NCBI GenBank assembly: GCA_024654345.1
Contig: JANLIN010000007.1
Coordinates: 1 to 14,028, forward strand
Length of the DNA stretch: 14,028 bases
Direction: 5' to 3'
From: Candidatus Komeilibacteria bacterium
GTDB taxonomy: Bacteria; Patescibacteriota; Patescibacteriia; UBA1558
Shown: in pieces, positions 12,724 to 14,028 of the stretch
Position numbering within the stretch: position 1 is the stretch's first letter
Layout of the letters: every line of letters starts with the position of its first letter
Translations under genes and position numbers: made by a program
The notes under the pieces: model-generated
The model's input: only the letters and a program-made list of their open reading frames with translations
The model's database searches: none
What the model was told of the DNA's origin: nothing

Positions 12724-13984
12724 AAAGTTGATGGTAAATATCTAGAAGTCTATCATATTTTGCGGTTCTCTCAGACCGTCCGGGGGCACCCGCCTTGATA
12801 AATTCCGCCCCGATGGACACCGCTAGGTCAGCAATAAAAGTATCGCCGGTTTCGCCGCTACGATGAGAAGCGACCAAAATATAGCCATTCTCACGAGCTA
12901 GGGCGGCGGTGCGCATAGTCTCGGTCACAGTACCAATTTGGTTGGGTTTAATGATAATACCGTTGCCGGCCTTTTTGGAAATACCCATCTCCAATCTCCG
13001 CGGATTGGTAGTAAAAAGATCGTCACCGATTATTTTCATATCCATAGTCTGTGTCATCGTTGATATAATTTGCCAGTTTTCCCAATCGTTTTCCCCGAAA
13101 GGATCCTCCAAGACTACCAGCGGATAATTCATCCACCACTGACGATAAATTTCGAGTAGCTGACGAGCTTTAAATTTCTTACCCGCCCGCGGTAAAGTAT
13201 AGCTATCATCCTCCGGATTGAAAAATGTTGACGCCCCAACGTCCATGCCTAAAAAAATGTCTCGCGCCGGCTGATAGCCCGCCGCCGTGATAGCGGCCAG
13301 TAAAATTTCCCAGGCGATTTCAGCGTTGGGTAATTCAGCAACGTAGCCAGCCTCATCGCCCGTTGACACTTCATATCCCTTGGCTCGTATAATACTCTCT
13401 GTCGCCAGGTAAATCTTTTTCACGGCTTCGTACTGACTGGGGAAATCTTCCACACCTTTGGGGATGACCCAAAATTCCTGCCAATCAAGTCCCCGCGAGG
13501 CGTGTTGACCGCCATTGATCATATTCGCCAGCGGAGTCGGCAGGCGGCAGTCATTTTCTGTCCCAAATTGTTGCGCCAAATAGGCATAGAGTGGCAAATC
13601 AGCCACCTGCGCCCCCGCTCTCGCCACTGCTTGAGAAACAGCCAAAATAGCGTTGGCTCCCAAACGACTCTTATCGGTAGTACCATCCAGAGTCAACATT
13701 TTTTCATCCAATAAAATTTGGTCATCAACGCTCAGACCCTTAAGCGCAAATAGTATTTCTGTTTCAATATTTCGGATAGCCTGAAGAACGCCCTTTCCGC
13801 TAAAACGAGCTTTGTCGCCATCACGCAGTTCATGTGCCTCATTCTGTCCGGTTGAAGCGCCGGAGGGAACAGCGGCTTCAGTCATGACGCCATTATCAAG
13901 AATAACTCTAGCTAGTACGGTTGGAGTGCCACGAGAATCAAGCACTTCTTGTGCCTTGAGAGATTGTATTCTTGGTTTAGACAT
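12716..13984 (-). CDS. eno: Enolase (phosphopyruvate hydratase), 422 aa
   Basis: It dehydrates 2-phosphoglycerate to phosphoenolpyruvate in the cytoplasm. N-terminal landmarks are VLDSRGTPTV (14-23), AAVPSGASTGQNEAHELRDGD (37-57) and LGANAILAVSQAVARA (108-123). Catalytic and metal residues are in place: H161, E170 (QEF), E211 in STGDEAGY, D248 in GMDVGAS, E293 and D294 in LEDPFGENDW, D321 in IIGDDLF, K346 in IIKPNQIGT, SHRSGE (373-378) and KAGAPGRSER (397-406). The substrate loop reads NGGQHASRGLDWQEFW, an unusual version of the common GGEHADNNVDIQEFM. Length is close to the family norm (about 430). It is the first gene of an eno-gpmI pair with an 8-base overlap. The ATG at 13984 has no clear ribosome binding site, and a 6-bp hairpin (TTGGCC/GGCCAA) lies 24 bases upstream. 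Confidence 0.95.
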   Translation of the reverse strand: MSKPRIQSLKAQEVLDSRGTPTVLARVILDNGVMTEAAVPSGASTGQNEAHELRDGDKARFSGKGVLQAIRNIETEILFALKGLSVDDQILLDEKMLTLDGTTDKSRLGANAILAVSQAVARAGAQVADLPLYAYLAQQFGTENDCRLPTPLANMINGGQHASRGLDWQEFWVIPKGVEDFPSQYEAVKKIYLATESIIRAKGYEVSTGDEAGYVAELPNAEIAWEILLAAITAAGYQPARDIFLGMDVGASTFFNPEDDSYTLPRAGKKFKARQLLEIYRQWWMNYPLVVLEDPFGENDWENWQIISTMTQTMDMKIIGDDLFTTNPRRLEMGISKKAGNGIIIKPNQIGTVTETMRTAALARENGYILVASHRSGETGDTFIADLAVSIGAEFIKAGAPGRSERTAKYDRLLDIYHQLYE

Positions 13985-14028
13985 TATAGATATTTTTGTA
14001 GTGGTAGTTGGCCATGGGCCAAGAGGTA

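Noticed and set aside
14008..14022. Hairpin TTGGCC/GGCCAA upstream of eno as an operator or terminator
   Set aside because: It is only six base pairs with a three-base loop, has no T-run and lies at the window edge without context; too weak to call.

Overview
The window looks like chromosomal DNA of a small-genome bacterium, most likely a member of the Candidate Phyla Radiation (Patescibacteria). This placement is inferred from family resemblance, not from a marker gene. The clues are a compact standalone PD-(D/E)XK nuclease, a two-cysteine GerMN protein, a short divergent TruB without a PUA tail, and a tiny lysine-rich histone-like peptide. TGA is used as a normal stop (nuclease, GMP synthase, gpmI), which argues against the recoded Gracilibacteria/Absconditabacteria. 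Gene density is high, no gene-free stretch exceeds 300 bases, and most genes lack an obvious Shine-Dalgarno sequence. I saw no tRNA, rRNA, CRISPR array, transposase or phage gene.

Layout. Positions 1-1688 (minus) hold a PD-(D/E)XK nuclease followed by a membrane-anchored sorbosone/glucose-dehydrogenase-like beta-propeller protein cut off by the window edge. Positions 1778-2139 (plus) form an isolated transcription unit: an extended -10 promoter, a structured RNA whose two ends pair over 24 positions, an internal 22-codon lysine-rich ORF with a perfect ribosome binding site, and a strong intrinsic terminator. Positions 2160-2666 (minus) encode a membrane-anchored GerMN protein. A CPA2-type cation/proton antiporter (plus) ends convergently on an RBBP9-like hydrolase and TruB (minus). 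The next minus block reads pcm, GDP-mannose pyrophosphorylase, mltG and a small four-helix membrane protein, ending in an intrinsic terminator at 5691-5720. Positions 9268-11112 carry an envelope group: a CAP-domain protein (plus), uppP (minus) and a divergent-PAP2 protein (plus). The right end is a glycolytic pair, eno then gpmI (minus), overlapping by 8 bases.

How the genes fit together. Eno and GpmI catalyse consecutive steps of lower glycolysis. UppP, the divergent-PAP2 protein, MltG and the GDP-mannose enzyme serve undecaprenyl recycling, peptidoglycan and surface glycans; the CAP and GerMN proteins are probably exposed at the cell surface. TruB and Pcm are housekeeping RNA and protein modification/repair enzymes. 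The most unusual part of the window is the structured RNA with the embedded lysine-rich ORF at 1793-2139. It matches no RNA family I recognise, and it contains two competing pairing partners for one strand, so it could switch between two folds.
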